DNA of 60,725 bases from Pseudoalteromonas sp. G4 (GCF_028875915.1 NZ_JAPEHW010000016.1:1-60725), one strand, 5' to 3'. Counted from the stretch's first letter, positions 10,484 through 20,120 are shown. Notes: a model not told the origin generated them from the letters alone. Numbers and translations: made by a program.

Positions 10484-11361
10484 TATGTTTCTGCCAATAC
10501 GGTTTCAATTTGACTTAAAATATACTGAACACGTTGGGATAATTTATCTGACTTATAAGATACTAAGTAAACTTTCTCATTAACTTCATGCGTAAGTGAA
10601 TGCCTAGTAATTTGAGCTTGATTAGGAAAGCTATTTACTGCATTTTCAGGCAATACGGTAAAACCTAAACCTCTTGCAACAGGCTCAAGGATCAAACCTA
10701 TTTGGTTACAAAAGCCTTTTTGCTTAAATTGGTGTACTGAACTGAATTCTTTAAAATTTTTGGAAAGTAGCAAGTGTGCATGGTGCTGCCCATCAGGGTG
10801 ATTGATAAAACCTAAATCAAGCAAGTTTTGCCAATCAATACCCTGATACTTTTTACTCGTTACCAGTGCTAATTTCTCTTCTGCAACCAGTGTGGACTGC
10901 ATTGCATTATTTTTTGGTTTAACCGTTAGCAAACCAATATCACTCTCTTGTGCTTCAACCGATTTCAGGATCAAATCGTTTGGAGCAAAGCGATAATTTA
11001 TATAAAGTTCAACATGCTCTTGTTGTATTTCAAGCAACTTTAAATATAAAGCAAGTCCAATACTTCCTGGGGACATAACTTTCACCTCCCCAGAGTATTT
11101 TGAATCTGACCTCACTTTCTCTTTAAAGCTAGAAAGTGAAGAAACAATTCCTTTCGCTTCATCATATGTACGCTGACCTAAAGCAGTTAAAATAAACCCT
11201 TTTTCGTCACGTACAATCAATTTTGCACCTAGCAGGTCTTCTAATTTTCTTAAATGCTGACTAACGCCTGATTGCGTAATGCACAATATTTGCGCTGTTC
11301 GCGTAAAATGTTTCTGTTCTACAAGGGTACAAAACGTTCTTAGCAAATTAGGGTTTATCAT
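10480..11361 (-). CDS. LysR-family transcriptional regulator
   Basis: A 293-residue regulator. The N-terminal winged helix-turn-helix (FCTLVEQKHFTRTAQILC and ITQSGVSQHLRKLEDLLGAK, residues ~10-45) is typical of LysR. The C-terminal ~200 residues form the usual periplasmic-binding-protein-like effector domain. It is divergently transcribed from the solute-binding protein at 11554 across 192 bases, the classical layout for a LysR regulator controlling its neighbour; a dyad in that gap could be its operator. The effector is unknown. Confidence 0.92.
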   Translation of the reverse strand: MINPNLLRTFCTLVEQKHFTRTAQILCITQSGVSQHLRKLEDLLGAKLIVRDEKGFILTALGQRTYDEAKGIVSSLSSFKEKVRSDSKYSGEVKVMSPGSIGLALYLKLLEIQQEHVELYINYRFAPNDLILKSVEAQESDIGLLTVKPKNNAMQSTLVAEEKLALVTSKKYQGIDWQNLLDLGFINHPDGQHHAHLLLSKNFKEFSSVHQFKQKGFCNQIGLILEPVARGLGFTVLPENAVNSFPNQAQITRHSLTHEVNEKVYLVSYKSDKLSQRVQYILSQIETVLAETY

Positions 11362-11430
11362 TACAAAACCTACTAGAAAATATTACCAATCATAATTTCA
11401 TTTAATAATAGCCCAATTGATAAAATGCAC

Positions 11431-11457
11431 TAAAAATTCACTAGGCAAGAATTTTTA
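11431..11457. promoter_or_regulatory. Candidate LysR operator dyad
   Basis: Perfect 9-base inverted repeat TAAAAATTC/GAATTTTTA (11431-11439 and 11449-11457) with a 9-base spacer. It is nested within a second short dyad, CACTA/TAGTG (11439-11443 and 11462-11466). It sits in the 192-base gap between the divergent LysR gene and solute-binding-protein gene. Assignment as a LysR site rests on position and symmetry only. Confidence 0.4.
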
Positions 11458-11553
11458 TTCTTAGTGAGCATTACACTTAACAACGCAATGTCCCAACCAT
11501 TGTAATGCTTTTAAACTGATTGATATCTGAGCGTTAAAACTGAACAGGCAAGT

Positions 11554-12294
11554 ATGGAAAATCTTAAATTAGTTTTTAAATCATGGTTTTTAACAACATG
11601 TTTTTTAACGTTTTTGTTATTCCAAAAAAATGCAAATGCAAGATTATCAATTGCGAGTATTGATGGTCTTGCAGAACAAAAAATTGCCACACAAGTAGCG
11701 CTACCGATATTCAAACAAGCAGGCATAGATGTGATAATTTCACCAATGCCTGCAGCAAGAGCAAACAGAGAGCTTTTAATGGGAAGGCAAGATGGTAATT
11801 TATTAAGAATAGCTTCATTTGGTAACGGTAAACCAAACCTGATCAAAGTCCCTACTGCCTATGCAAAGGTAAACACATATGCATATGCGAAAGCAGAGAA
11901 AAACATCATTATTAATTCGGTGGAGGATTTCAAAAAATATCATATTGCAGTGGTGCGTGGTGTTCAAACGTCTATGAATTTCACTACCAATATGCCACAT
12001 GTCCACCTGCTTACTTCATTGGAACAAGCTATTGATTTTGTCCTTAAAGACCGTGCTGACATTGTTATTACCAGTAATGTTTCAGCTTTATTAGCATTTC
12101 AAAAAAAGCAGCTAGTTGATATGGAACCTATCTTTTTTGTGGGTCAAGAGCCGTTGTATATCTTCCTTCATAAGAAACATAAACCCACTGTGAAAAAATT
12201 AGATCGAGCTATTAAAAACTTACAACAATTGGGTGTAATGGACTATCTAGTAACAACACATTCAGAACTCTATCTTAATTCACAAGCATTATGA
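11554..12294 (+). CDS. Periplasmic solute-binding-like protein, divergent family-3 type
   Basis: A 246-residue exported protein with an N-terminal hydrophobic signal (WFLTTCFLTFLLFQKNANA). The remainder matches the two-lobe pattern of small amino-acid-type binding proteins: PMPAARANRELLMGRQDGNL early, then FKKYHIAVVRGVQTS and a C-terminal IKNLQQLGVMDYL helix. It is more divergent than the other such proteins here. No ABC permease or ATPase gene is adjacent, so it may act as a periplasmic sensor or work with a remote transporter. The ligand is unknown. Probably regulated by the divergent LysR gene. Confidence 0.75.
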   Translation: MENLKLVFKSWFLTTCFLTFLLFQKNANARLSIASIDGLAEQKIATQVALPIFKQAGIDVIISPMPAARANRELLMGRQDGNLLRIASFGNGKPNLIKVPTAYAKVNTYAYAKAEKNIIINSVEDFKKYHIAVVRGVQTSMNFTTNMPHVHLLTSLEQAIDFVLKDRADIVITSNVSALLAFQKKQLVDMEPIFFVGQEPLYIFLHKKHKPTVKKLDRAIKNLQQLGVMDYLVTTHSELYLNSQAL

Positions 12295-12400
12295 CGTTGT
12301 GGAATTTAAAAACGATTCCATAACATTGCATAATAACACTTGCCATCAAGCAATTCTGCCTCTAGTGTGGAATACATAATTATTCAATAAAAACGGTATT

Positions 12401-13822
12401 ATGCTCAGCAACATCATTAACCCAATCAACAATTTACTTTGGGGCCAAGGGCAACTGCTTATTGTCATTTTGCTGGCTGCTGGTTTTTGGTTTTCTTATA
12501 AATTGCGTGCTATTCAGCTTAGGCATTTCAAACATATGCTGATGGTGATGAAAACCAGTATGCAGAGCAATCAATCAGGTATTAGCTCGTTTCAAGCGCT
12601 TTGCACGGGACTTTCAGCGAGGGTTGGCACGGGTAATTTAGCGGGGGTTGCTGTTGCTATTTCACTTGGTGGTAGTGGCGCCGTTTTTTGGATGTGGGTT
12701 ATTGCATTACTTGGCATGGCAACAGGCTTTGCAGAAAGTGTATTAGGCCAACTTTATAAAGTTCGCGATGAAAACGGCGAATTCCGTGGCGGGCCAGCTT
12801 ATTACATAAAACTGGGTTTAAACAAACCTTGGCTTGCAGTGTTATTCGCGCTGTGTTTGTTTTTAGGCTATGGCATTTCATTCAGTGCTATGCAGGCCAA
12901 TACCATTGCTGAGGCACTAAATAATACATTTGAAATACCCAATCATTATTCTGGGTTAGTCATCGCCGTGCTTGCTGGCATCATTGTTGTTGGTGGGCTG
13001 CGCAGCATTGCTAAGTTTGCTGAGAGAATTGTGCCATTTATGGGAATTGCATTTATCCTCACGGCATTAATTGTCACTGCAATGAATATTTCCTTACTGC
13101 CCGCCATGCTGTGGGATATTATCACCAGTGCATTTGGCTTAAATGAAGCTGGGGCTGGGGCCTTTGGCGCTGCTATCAAAAACGGTATTCAGCGGGGGTT
13201 ATACTCAAATGAAGCGGGCGCTGGCAGTGTACCTCATGCAGCAGCTGGCGCTGCACCTAACCCTAATCACCCAGTAGCTCAAGGGTATGTGCAAATGCTG
13301 GGCGTTTTTATTGATACCATAGTGCTCTGTACTTGTACTGCACTGATTATTTTGCTCTCTGATGTATACATAAGTGGCGATATGGAAGGTATCAGCCTGA
13401 CGCAAAATGCGATGACCAGTCATATGGGTGATATGGGCGAGGTATTTATTGCCGCAGCCATAACGTTATTTGCGTTTACTTCTGTGGTGGCTAATTATGC
13501 CTATGCTGAGAGTAATCTGCATTTATTTAAGCTTGATAATAAAATTGGTCGCACGCTTTATACCCTTGCTTATTTATTAATGGTATTTTGGGGCGCCAGC
13601 GCATCATTAAAGTTGGTGTGGAGTATGGCTGATGTGGCTTTAGGTTTAATGACCTTAGTCAATGTCTATGCCATTTATTTATTAACGCCAACCATCGTCA
13701 ATTTAACCAAAGACTATCAAACACAATTAAAAGAAAAGCTGTCAATTAGCTTTGATGAGTCAAATATCGAATTCCAAGGTAAAACCGAAAAAGGTATTTG
13801 GACAAAACAAAAAGGGGATTAA
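12401..13822 (+). CDS. Sodium:alanine-type symporter (AGCS family)
   Basis: A 473-residue inner-membrane carrier with about ten or eleven hydrophobic helices. It carries AGCS hallmarks, including ALCTGLSARVGTGNLAGVAV (substrate/sodium region), the GGPAYYI motif and RGLYSNEAGAGSVPHAAAGA. The family (AlsT, DagA, AgcS) imports alanine or glycine, and sometimes glutamine, with sodium. Sodium coupling suits a marine host. The C-terminus is short and cytoplasmic. It is a single gene; a hairpin overlapping its stop codon probably ends transcription. Confidence 0.93.
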   Translation: MLSNIINPINNLLWGQGQLLIVILLAAGFWFSYKLRAIQLRHFKHMLMVMKTSMQSNQSGISSFQALCTGLSARVGTGNLAGVAVAISLGGSGAVFWMWVIALLGMATGFAESVLGQLYKVRDENGEFRGGPAYYIKLGLNKPWLAVLFALCLFLGYGISFSAMQANTIAEALNNTFEIPNHYSGLVIAVLAGIIVVGGLRSIAKFAERIVPFMGIAFILTALIVTAMNISLLPAMLWDIITSAFGLNEAGAGAFGAAIKNGIQRGLYSNEAGAGSVPHAAAGAAPNPNHPVAQGYVQMLGVFIDTIVLCTCTALIILLSDVYISGDMEGISLTQNAMTSHMGDMGEVFIAAAITLFAFTSVVANYAYAESNLHLFKLDNKIGRTLYTLAYLLMVFWGASASLKLVWSMADVALGLMTLVNVYAIYLLTPTIVNLTKDYQTQLKEKLSISFDESNIEFQGKTEKGIWTKQKGD

Positions 13823-13835
13823 CCTCCCCCCTTTT
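13810..13835. terminator. Bidirectional terminator hairpin between convergent genes
   Basis: Stem AAAAGGGG (13810-13817) / CCCCTTTT (13828-13835) with a 10-base loop that contains the stop codon of the symporter gene. A/T flanks on both sides allow termination in either direction. The PDZ-hydrolase gene converges from the right. Confidence 0.7.
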
Positions 13836-13845
13836 CTAGCCCTTT

Positions 13846-15252
13846 TTATATTGTTGTAGTTTGGCTACTTTTAAATTTTGAAAGCCAACTTAGTGTGTGT
13901 TCACCAATGCGAGGATCAAATAACTCCTTCGGATCCGTTGGGTTATATTGACGTGACTGACGTGCATCTAAATACGCCTCTTTACTATCAAAACGCATAA
14001 ATGCATGCTCTGCCTTATCAATCAGTAATCCTTTACTTTGTTCCTTACCACTTAACTTAGCAATATCAAATGCCCAATTAGGTTCAATGGCTTGAATATC
14101 TAAACTTCCATGCATCATAAGCACTGGAGTATCTATTTCTTGCCACAATTTGTTAAAGTCGTAACGATTTAAATCTCTAAAGAAGCTGTAATGACGGTTA
14201 ACTGATAACTCGCCGTTAATCTCTAGTAGGTTTGCTGCCATTGCCTTTTTAACACGCTCGTCATTAACTATTTTTTGCCAAGGAGTTTCGGTATTAAGCC
14301 ACAAATTTAAAAAAGGTGTAGCAAGTTCGGTATTTTTCCGTGCTCGTCGCTCACTTAAGTTAAAATGCGTAACTGACTGCTTTAAATAGATATCGACCAT
14401 ATAGTCATACCAGCGTTTTAACACACCACCATAACCAATAATGCCTTTCACTGGAGACTGTTTAGCTATCACTGGGGCATGTAATACTCCAAGAGAATGC
14501 CCAAATAAGAACACATTTTCTGGGTCAACTTGCTTGTGTGTTTTTAAAGCATTTAAGCCCTGCAAAAATGCCTTTGACTCTGTTGTAAAATCAATATCCC
14601 GGCAAGGCTTTTCTGAAATACTGTCACCCAGACCTGGCTTTTCAATACGGTATACCACATAGCCTGCTTGAGTGTACTGATCGATCATTTGTCGTGTGGT
14701 GATGTTTGGCAGCATGCCATAGTCAATGGAGTCACAGGTGTAGCCCTGAATAAAGAAAATAGCAGGCGCTTTTTGTGATGGATTTAACTGTTTTGGCACA
14801 TGCACAATACTGCGAAGTGAATTGCCTTCATAACTTACAGCGCTGTATTCAACGTGTGCATAATCGCTTGTTTCATATGGCCTTGGCTGCATTTTATTCG
14901 ATACCGTTAGCGCTTTTTTATCGCGTAAAAACGAAATGCGAATATCATCTCCTGATTTAAGCGGTCTTACAGCTGAGAGAAGCGCTTGAAAGTCATTAAT
15001 TCTTATTCCATTCACTTTAGTTATTACATCACCCACCTTTAATCCAAGTAGTGATGCTGTACTATTGGCTACAACATGTTCGAGTGTAACCCCCGGGTTG
15101 TCAGCACTTTGGTTATGCATAACACCTAATAATGAGGACCTTGGTAACTCATTTAAAACTGTAGTTGTCGTTTCCGCAGCGTAGCTTTTTGTATCAGTTG
15201 CAAAAACACTAAGGGTACTTAAAAGTAATATAATTGGTTTGTTTATTTTCAT
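13846..15252 (-). CDS. Exported PDZ domain - alpha/beta hydrolase fusion
   Basis: A 468-residue protein with a signal peptide (about residues 1-25). A PDZ domain follows (about 40-115: VVANSTASLLGLKVGDVITK, VNGIRINDFQALLSAV), then an alpha/beta hydrolase. The nucleophile elbow is GHSLG near residue 252, the acid is probably the D of HGSLDIQA (~374) and the base the H of AEHAFM (~412). The fold resembles serine aminopeptidase or esterase families; the substrate is unknown. It should act in the periplasm or at the cell surface. Last gene of a three-gene operon, 9 bases after the DUF885 gene. Confidence 0.85.
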   Translation of the reverse strand: MKINKPIILLLSTLSVFATDTKSYAAETTTTVLNELPRSSLLGVMHNQSADNPGVTLEHVVANSTASLLGLKVGDVITKVNGIRINDFQALLSAVRPLKSGDDIRISFLRDKKALTVSNKMQPRPYETSDYAHVEYSAVSYEGNSLRSIVHVPKQLNPSQKAPAIFFIQGYTCDSIDYGMLPNITTRQMIDQYTQAGYVVYRIEKPGLGDSISEKPCRDIDFTTESKAFLQGLNALKTHKQVDPENVFLFGHSLGVLHAPVIAKQSPVKGIIGYGGVLKRWYDYMVDIYLKQSVTHFNLSERRARKNTELATPFLNLWLNTETPWQKIVNDERVKKAMAANLLEINGELSVNRHYSFFRDLNRYDFNKLWQEIDTPVLMMHGSLDIQAIEPNWAFDIAKLSGKEQSKGLLIDKAEHAFMRFDSKEAYLDARQSRQYNPTDPKELFDPRIGEHTLSWLSKFKSSQTTTI

Positions 15253-15261
15253 AGTCGTCTC

Positions 15262-16530
15262 TTAATTATTCTTCTGATTTGTTGGCATAAATTCATCTAA
15301 ATGCGTAAGTGCTAACGGCATTTGATTACTTAGCCTAAGCACACGATTTAACGCAATAGTGCGATTATTAGCGTGGGGTTCAATGGCCTTTTCTATTAAG
15401 TATTTACCGTACACATAGGTAATCACTTGAGTTGGCCAATTTTTAATTCGCTTAATTTCTCGTTCCATGATTTCTGGCTGATCTGGCAAATATTTTTGCC
15501 AAAGCATTTGAGCTTTTTCATCTGACCAATTTTCGTAGTGGATACCAATATCAATCAATACCCGAAGTGCACGTAGCACTCGCCAGCTTAACGCATAAGC
15601 CTCAGAGGATTTCATTTGATACAAGCCGATTTCTTTGCCCAAAGTTTCGACATAAGCCGCCCACCCTTCACTCGTTACAAACGTAATCGGAGCAAACGCA
15701 TTTGTTGGACAAAGACTTTGCTTTTGAGCAACATTGAATTGTAAATGATGCCCAGGGATCCCCTCGTGTAAATAAAGCCAATCAAAATGCGAAGGCGTCA
15801 TTACACCACCATGAGGATGGTACAAAAACGTTTGCCTTTGATTGTCATAAATTCCGGGGGCTGGAAACTCCTCAGGCAACCCTGATGCGGCAATGGTTAA
15901 AGGTGAATCAAAGTCACTGAATGCAAATAAACGCTGTAAGCTTGCTTTTGCAACTTCCTCTCGTTTTCGAAATGCATCTACAATACGGGTATGCTCTGTT
16001 GCTGGGATTGCATAAGTATCACCGCCTGCTCCCTCTGCTTTTAACTTTTGATATTCTGCAAACGCATTCTCAAGTTCAGCACTGGCAATGTTTTTAAGTT
16101 GTGAGGGAGTGATATCGTCCATAAGCCACGTATCTAGCCAATGTAAATACCACTTCCTGCCATTTGGTAAGCTACTAAAACTGCCTTGATAACGACTGCT
16201 TTGACTGAGTCCTGCTTTTAATTTTTCTCGCTTTTCTATCAGCTTGAGCTGTTTTGCCAAGCTGTTATAAGCAATTTTTTCGCAGTGCGTTTGCGGCTTA
16301 AGGTTTGTAAGCTTCTTATGCCAATCTTTAAGGGCATGCTCAGATATTTTCGGCTGATTTTTAAGCACTGTTATCGCATTAGCAAAATCAAGTTGCGGCG
16401 ACAAATACGGCTGAGTCGTTACATCATTAACTAAGGTGTTAAAACGATCACCGAAATGAGAGCTACTTGCCTTAGCATAACCAGATGTTAGCAATACAAC
16501 ACTGCTTAGAAGTAAGAGCCTTATTAACAT
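15262..16530 (-). CDS. DUF885-family exported metallopeptidase-like protein
   Basis: A 422-residue protein with a signal peptide (LLLLSSVVLLTSGYAKA). It matches DUF885 proteins and has the family's HExxxxHH-type motif, LHEGIPGHHLQF, near residue 258, followed by TSEGWAAYVETLG. That is the usual metal-binding arrangement of this peptidase-like family. Many DUF885 proteins are near 600 residues, so this is a short member. Its ATG overlaps the stop of the upstream gene (TAATG), implying coupled translation. Probably degrades peptides in the periplasm; the activity is inferred. Confidence 0.85.
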   Translation of the reverse strand: MLIRLLLLSSVVLLTSGYAKASSSHFGDRFNTLVNDVTTQPYLSPQLDFANAITVLKNQPKISEHALKDWHKKLTNLKPQTHCEKIAYNSLAKQLKLIEKREKLKAGLSQSSRYQGSFSSLPNGRKWYLHWLDTWLMDDITPSQLKNIASAELENAFAEYQKLKAEGAGGDTYAIPATEHTRIVDAFRKREEVAKASLQRLFAFSDFDSPLTIAASGLPEEFPAPGIYDNQRQTFLYHPHGGVMTPSHFDWLYLHEGIPGHHLQFNVAQKQSLCPTNAFAPITFVTSEGWAAYVETLGKEIGLYQMKSSEAYALSWRVLRALRVLIDIGIHYENWSDEKAQMLWQKYLPDQPEIMEREIKRIKNWPTQVITYVYGKYLIEKAIEPHANNRTIALNRVLRLSNQMPLALTHLDEFMPTNQKNN

Positions 16531-17708
16531 TATTCACCTGTTTTCATTTTTTGCGCTTTAAATTCACTTAAATCGCTATTAAACAAAGTAGGGCTTCGGC
16601 TACCATCGTCTAGGTATTCATATTTCAGAGCAGCGGCGCCTCCTAGCATGGGGCTTGCTGTTAATTGGTTATTTTCATCAAGCGATTTTAACCAAGATAT
16701 ATGTGATTGCGCTTGATTATATTCCAGTAGTAAGTGGCGACTTAATTGCCCCTTTTCATCAAAAATTTTATGACTTTTTTGGTTGCCATTCGGGTAGTAA
16801 GTGCTTTCATGTTCAAACGCGCCCCAACTAAAGGTTTTACGATTATCAAACTTATCAAAGCCTCTCAACCCTACTTTGTTACCAAATGTATCGTAAAGGT
16901 GCTCACCAATGTGCACCATCGGGCGGTTACCCTCAACCGGATTGCCATCTTTGCTATATACTTGCCAGCGAGTGAAGTTGCCATTTTGGTCGTAAATAAT
17001 GCGATCTATGCCAGCACCACTTTCATTGTTGGTAGGTGTGCCATTCAAACCTAAGTTTTTAACAAAAGTGAGTTTATTGTCTTCATCATAGGTCAGTTCG
17101 ACTTCATAAAACTTAAATTCAGGTCGCAGTGGTTGTTGTTCATTTTTTAAATTGAAACGTTTTTCATATACTTTGCCACCTTCGTGACGCCATTCATAAC
17201 GGTGAATATGCCATGCGCTTTCAACTGGGCTTGCTGTTTCATCAAAAAAGCTAAGTGCGATACGTTTACCATTTTTATCTAGTGCATAAACCGCTTTAAA
17301 CACATTGCCATGTGCTGCAATCTGCTGATTTTGCGCATTGTAATAGGTATGAATTTCTTTATCTTTGTGATAGCTAATGCTTACTTTTGGGGCAAACCAA
17401 ATAAATGAATCCCAAACTTCATTATCTCTAATGAGTTGCTCCCCCATCTGATAACGTATTTCGTTAACGCGTCCTTTGTCATCATAGCTAAATTGATAAT
17501 GCGCATTTGTTTCGGAAACTTTATCTGAAATAGGGTGAATACCTCGATAAGATGCATAAGGCGTTTCGCGGAACATAATATGGCGGTAGTGTTTTTGCTG
17601 TGAAAACGTTTTTGAGTCATTTTTGGCAACAGCTGCTAGAGGAAAGCTACTCAGTAAAACAACAAAAACGCACAGTAAAAAGCGGTCAATCTTAAACAAA
17701 GTAAACAT
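16530..17708 (-). CDS. Exported protein with YD/RHS-like repeats, unknown function
   Basis: A 392-residue protein with a signal peptide (LLCVFVVLLSSFPLAAVAK). It has repeated segments of the style YDDKGRVNEIRY, YDEDNKLTFVKN, YDQNGNFTRWQVYSKDGNPV and YPNGNQKSHKIFDEKGQL. These resemble YD/RHS-type or toxin_YwqK-like beta repeats, but no toxin or protease core is present. First gene of the exported-protein operon and divergent from an AraC-type regulator. The role is unknown; it may bind or scaffold the two hydrolases that follow. Confidence 0.7.
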   Translation of the reverse strand: MFTLFKIDRFLLCVFVVLLSSFPLAAVAKNDSKTFSQQKHYRHIMFRETPYASYRGIHPISDKVSETNAHYQFSYDDKGRVNEIRYQMGEQLIRDNEVWDSFIWFAPKVSISYHKDKEIHTYYNAQNQQIAAHGNVFKAVYALDKNGKRIALSFFDETASPVESAWHIHRYEWRHEGGKVYEKRFNLKNEQQPLRPEFKFYEVELTYDEDNKLTFVKNLGLNGTPTNNESGAGIDRIIYDQNGNFTRWQVYSKDGNPVEGNRPMVHIGEHLYDTFGNKVGLRGFDKFDNRKTFSWGAFEHESTYYPNGNQKSHKIFDEKGQLSRHLLLEYNQAQSHISWLKSLDENNQLTASPMLGGAAALKYEYLDDGSRSPTLFNSDLSEFKAQKMKTGE

Positions 17709-17843
17709 TATTTATCCTTAAAAATTAATTCGATAAATAAGCTTACTTATTATATTTCTTAGTATGTAAAGCTAATTTGAGATTAACAAATTTAAAAATA
17801 AACAATTGATTTTAAAGAGTTTAAAAGTAGACTCTTTTCAAGA

Positions 17844-17873
17844 GCCGTTTTCAATACACACAGTGAAAACAGC
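17844..17873. promoter_or_regulatory. Inverted repeat in divergent promoter region (17709-18017)
   Basis: Arms GCCGTTTTCA (17844-17853) and TGAAAACAGC (17864-17873) pair with one mismatch across a 10-base spacer. It lies near the middle of the 309-base gap between the exported-hydrolase operon and the divergent AraC-type regulator, and no T-run follows. It could be an operator for that regulator. The rest of the gap is AT-rich with no gene seen. Confidence 0.4.
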
Positions 17874-18017
17874 CCCTTTATGCTATTAATTTGGGCTATC
17901 TTTTTATGCTGAAACATATAATGATAAATAAAAAACTGTAAAAATAGCTTGAACCTTACACATGCTTTTTATGTGCATTTAAACTAAGTAACCAATCATT
18001 ACGCTGTCGGAAAAATT

Positions 18018-19205
18018 ATGTCGCAAACGGTATTAGGAATAATTTATTTTGTTGCATTTAGTCATGCACTCATGCTTGCCATAAGCTTATGGAAAAAAGC
18101 GAGTGACTCTAATACCGACACAGCAAAATGGCTTTCAATCGTCTGCTTTATCGTTAGCTATAAGTTATTTGAAGGTGGCGCACTCTATTTAGGTTTATAT
18201 ACCCACTTAGCACATTTAATGGATTTACTTCCAGGAGAGGTGCTACTGATTGGGCCTTTGGTATTTGTTTATATCAGTATGATGGTAGGTGAAGAAAAAC
18301 CTAAACCACTGCAACTGGCGCTTCATTTTATACCGGCAATTTCGTTATGGTGTTACAACGCACCCTCTGTTTTTCAATCACTCGATGCCAAAATAAACAT
18401 GTGGCAGTTTGTACTTTCGCAAACTGAAGCACGTGCTTTGCCGCTGAAATTTGTGTTTTTATTTTTAGCAATCAAAACACATTTAAGTATTTACCTGTAT
18501 TTAAGTTGGCAGCATATTCAAAAGTTTGAAAACGTGTGTGACACGTTACGAGCAGACAACAGTGCGGCGGTGTTAAAACAACTTAAATTTCTTGTGGTGT
18601 CGCTATTTGCTCTCGAATTAGTGTGGGTAGGTCTATTTGTCGCACAGCAGTTTTTTGCTGTAGGCACCCTTGCCTTAGTAAGTGATGTTTGGCTGCTATT
18701 TGTTGCCCTAATTGTGCTAGCAATTGGTTATGTCGCGCTACAAAAAATGGATTTATTAATGAGTAAAGAAGAGCATGCTTTAGTACAGCAAAATCCGCCT
18801 TCAGAGAGCGATGAATCCAGCAATATAAAATACTTTCACTCTGCCTTAAATGAGCAGCAAAGTAATCAGCTTGCTAAGCACTTAGAACAACAAATTAAAG
18901 TTAAACAGCTTTATTTAAACGACAAACTCACCCTAACTATGCTTGCTGACGAAACCGAGATTAAAGCCCACACCCTTTCGCAAGTAATAAACCAAAGTAT
19001 GAATACCAATTTTTATAAGCTTATTAATGGCTATCGCATTCAACATGCGATTTCATTGATTGAAGATAACAGTATTCATTGGCCGCTAGAGCGCATTGCA
19101 TTTGAATCAGGCTTTGCCAATCGCGTTACCTTTAGTAAAGCTTTTAAAGAAATTATGGGGCAAACAGCTTCTGAGTTTAAAAAACAACGCCAACATGCGA
19201 GTTGA
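18018..19205 (+). CDS. Membrane-anchored AraC-family regulator
   Basis: A 395-residue protein. The N-terminal ~240 residues contain six or seven hydrophobic helices (for example VFLFLAIKTHLSIYLYLSW and WLLFVALIVLAIGYVAL). The C-terminus is an AraC-type double helix-turn-helix (LTLTMLADETEIKAHTLSQV and LERIAFESGFANRVTFSKAF, about 295-385). Known proteins of this layout sense membrane or external signals and bind DNA from the membrane. It faces the exported-hydrolase operon, its likeliest target by position. The signal is unknown. Confidence 0.88.
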   Translation: MSQTVLGIIYFVAFSHALMLAISLWKKASDSNTDTAKWLSIVCFIVSYKLFEGGALYLGLYTHLAHLMDLLPGEVLLIGPLVFVYISMMVGEEKPKPLQLALHFIPAISLWCYNAPSVFQSLDAKINMWQFVLSQTEARALPLKFVFLFLAIKTHLSIYLYLSWQHIQKFENVCDTLRADNSAAVLKQLKFLVVSLFALELVWVGLFVAQQFFAVGTLALVSDVWLLFVALIVLAIGYVALQKMDLLMSKEEHALVQQNPPSESDESSNIKYFHSALNEQQSNQLAKHLEQQIKVKQLYLNDKLTLTMLADETEIKAHTLSQVINQSMNTNFYKLINGYRIQHAISLIEDNSIHWPLERIAFESGFANRVTFSKAFKEIMGQTASEFKKQRQHAS

Positions 19206-19308
19206 TTCTCGCCTGATTTAGCATAAGTATTAGCTAAAAATCAGTGGGATTTGTATTTTAATAAATTTCGTTAATACTGTAGTTAACGCAGTTTATACAT
19301 CAATTCAA

Positions 19309-20067
19309 ATGCTTAAAACTATAATAATATTGGCAATTTGCTTTTCAACTTTTAGCATTCGCTCAAAAGAATTATCCGCTGGTTGGGAGCTTTGGTACCC
19401 CTATCAATATCATAATAAAAACAGCGAATTAGTTGGCCTTGATATCGACGCATTTAAAGCCATTATGAAACAGGCTAACCTCCCTTTCACAATTGCTGAA
19501 ATACCTTGGAAAACCCACCTTCATTTTATTAAAACAGGTAAAGTCGACTTAGCAATGGGCGCATCAAAAACTGCTGAACGTGCAGAATACGCTTACTTTA
19601 GTGAGCCTTATCGCGAAGAAACAGTAAAACTTTTTGTTAAAAAAGGCAGTAGTGGCTCAATCAAATTAAATAAACTGGCAGATCTTATCGATAGTGATTA
19701 CATCATAGGTGTTGAAAGTGGCTACTACTATGGCAAAGAATATGAGCAATTAATTAAGCAATATGACTTTAAAGAAAATATTATCGAAGCTATCGATCTT
19801 GAACAAAATGTTTCGCTGTTTCTAAAAGGCCACCTCGATGGATTGCTAGTAGACCCTTACACCATGTATGCCTTTATTAAAAAGTATCAACTTTGGGACA
19901 AATTTGAAGCCCACCCCTTACCCATTTACAGTGCTGATATAGTGATTATGGTAAGCAAAAAATCATCTGATGAAAGTGTGGTCTCTAAGCTTAATAGCGC
20001 AATCAATCAGTTAAAAAAGAGTGGCTATTTTGCTTCATTACAAAGCCAATGGATTACACCTAATTAG
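19309..20067 (+). CDS. Periplasmic solute-binding protein (family 3), orphan
   Basis: A 252-residue exported protein with a signal peptide (IIILAICFSTFSIRS). It has a clear family-3 amino-acid-binding pattern: LVGLDIDAFKAIMKQANLPF, then IKTGKVDLAMGASKTAERAE and YFSEPYREETVKLFV. No transporter subunits adjoin it; the next gene is another binding protein 53 bases downstream. It may feed a remote ABC system or act as a sensor. The ligand is unknown, possibly an amino acid. Confidence 0.88.
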   Translation: MLKTIIILAICFSTFSIRSKELSAGWELWYPYQYHNKNSELVGLDIDAFKAIMKQANLPFTIAEIPWKTHLHFIKTGKVDLAMGASKTAERAEYAYFSEPYREETVKLFVKKGSSGSIKLNKLADLIDSDYIIGVESGYYYGKEYEQLIKQYDFKENIIEAIDLEQNVSLFLKGHLDGLLVDPYTMYAFIKKYQLWDKFEAHPLPIYSADIVIMVSKKSSDESVVSKLNSAINQLKKSGYFASLQSQWITPN

Positions 20068-20120
20068 AAAAAGCATCTACACTCTCTATTTAATAAACAT
20101 AATTTTTAAGTTTAAAAGCG

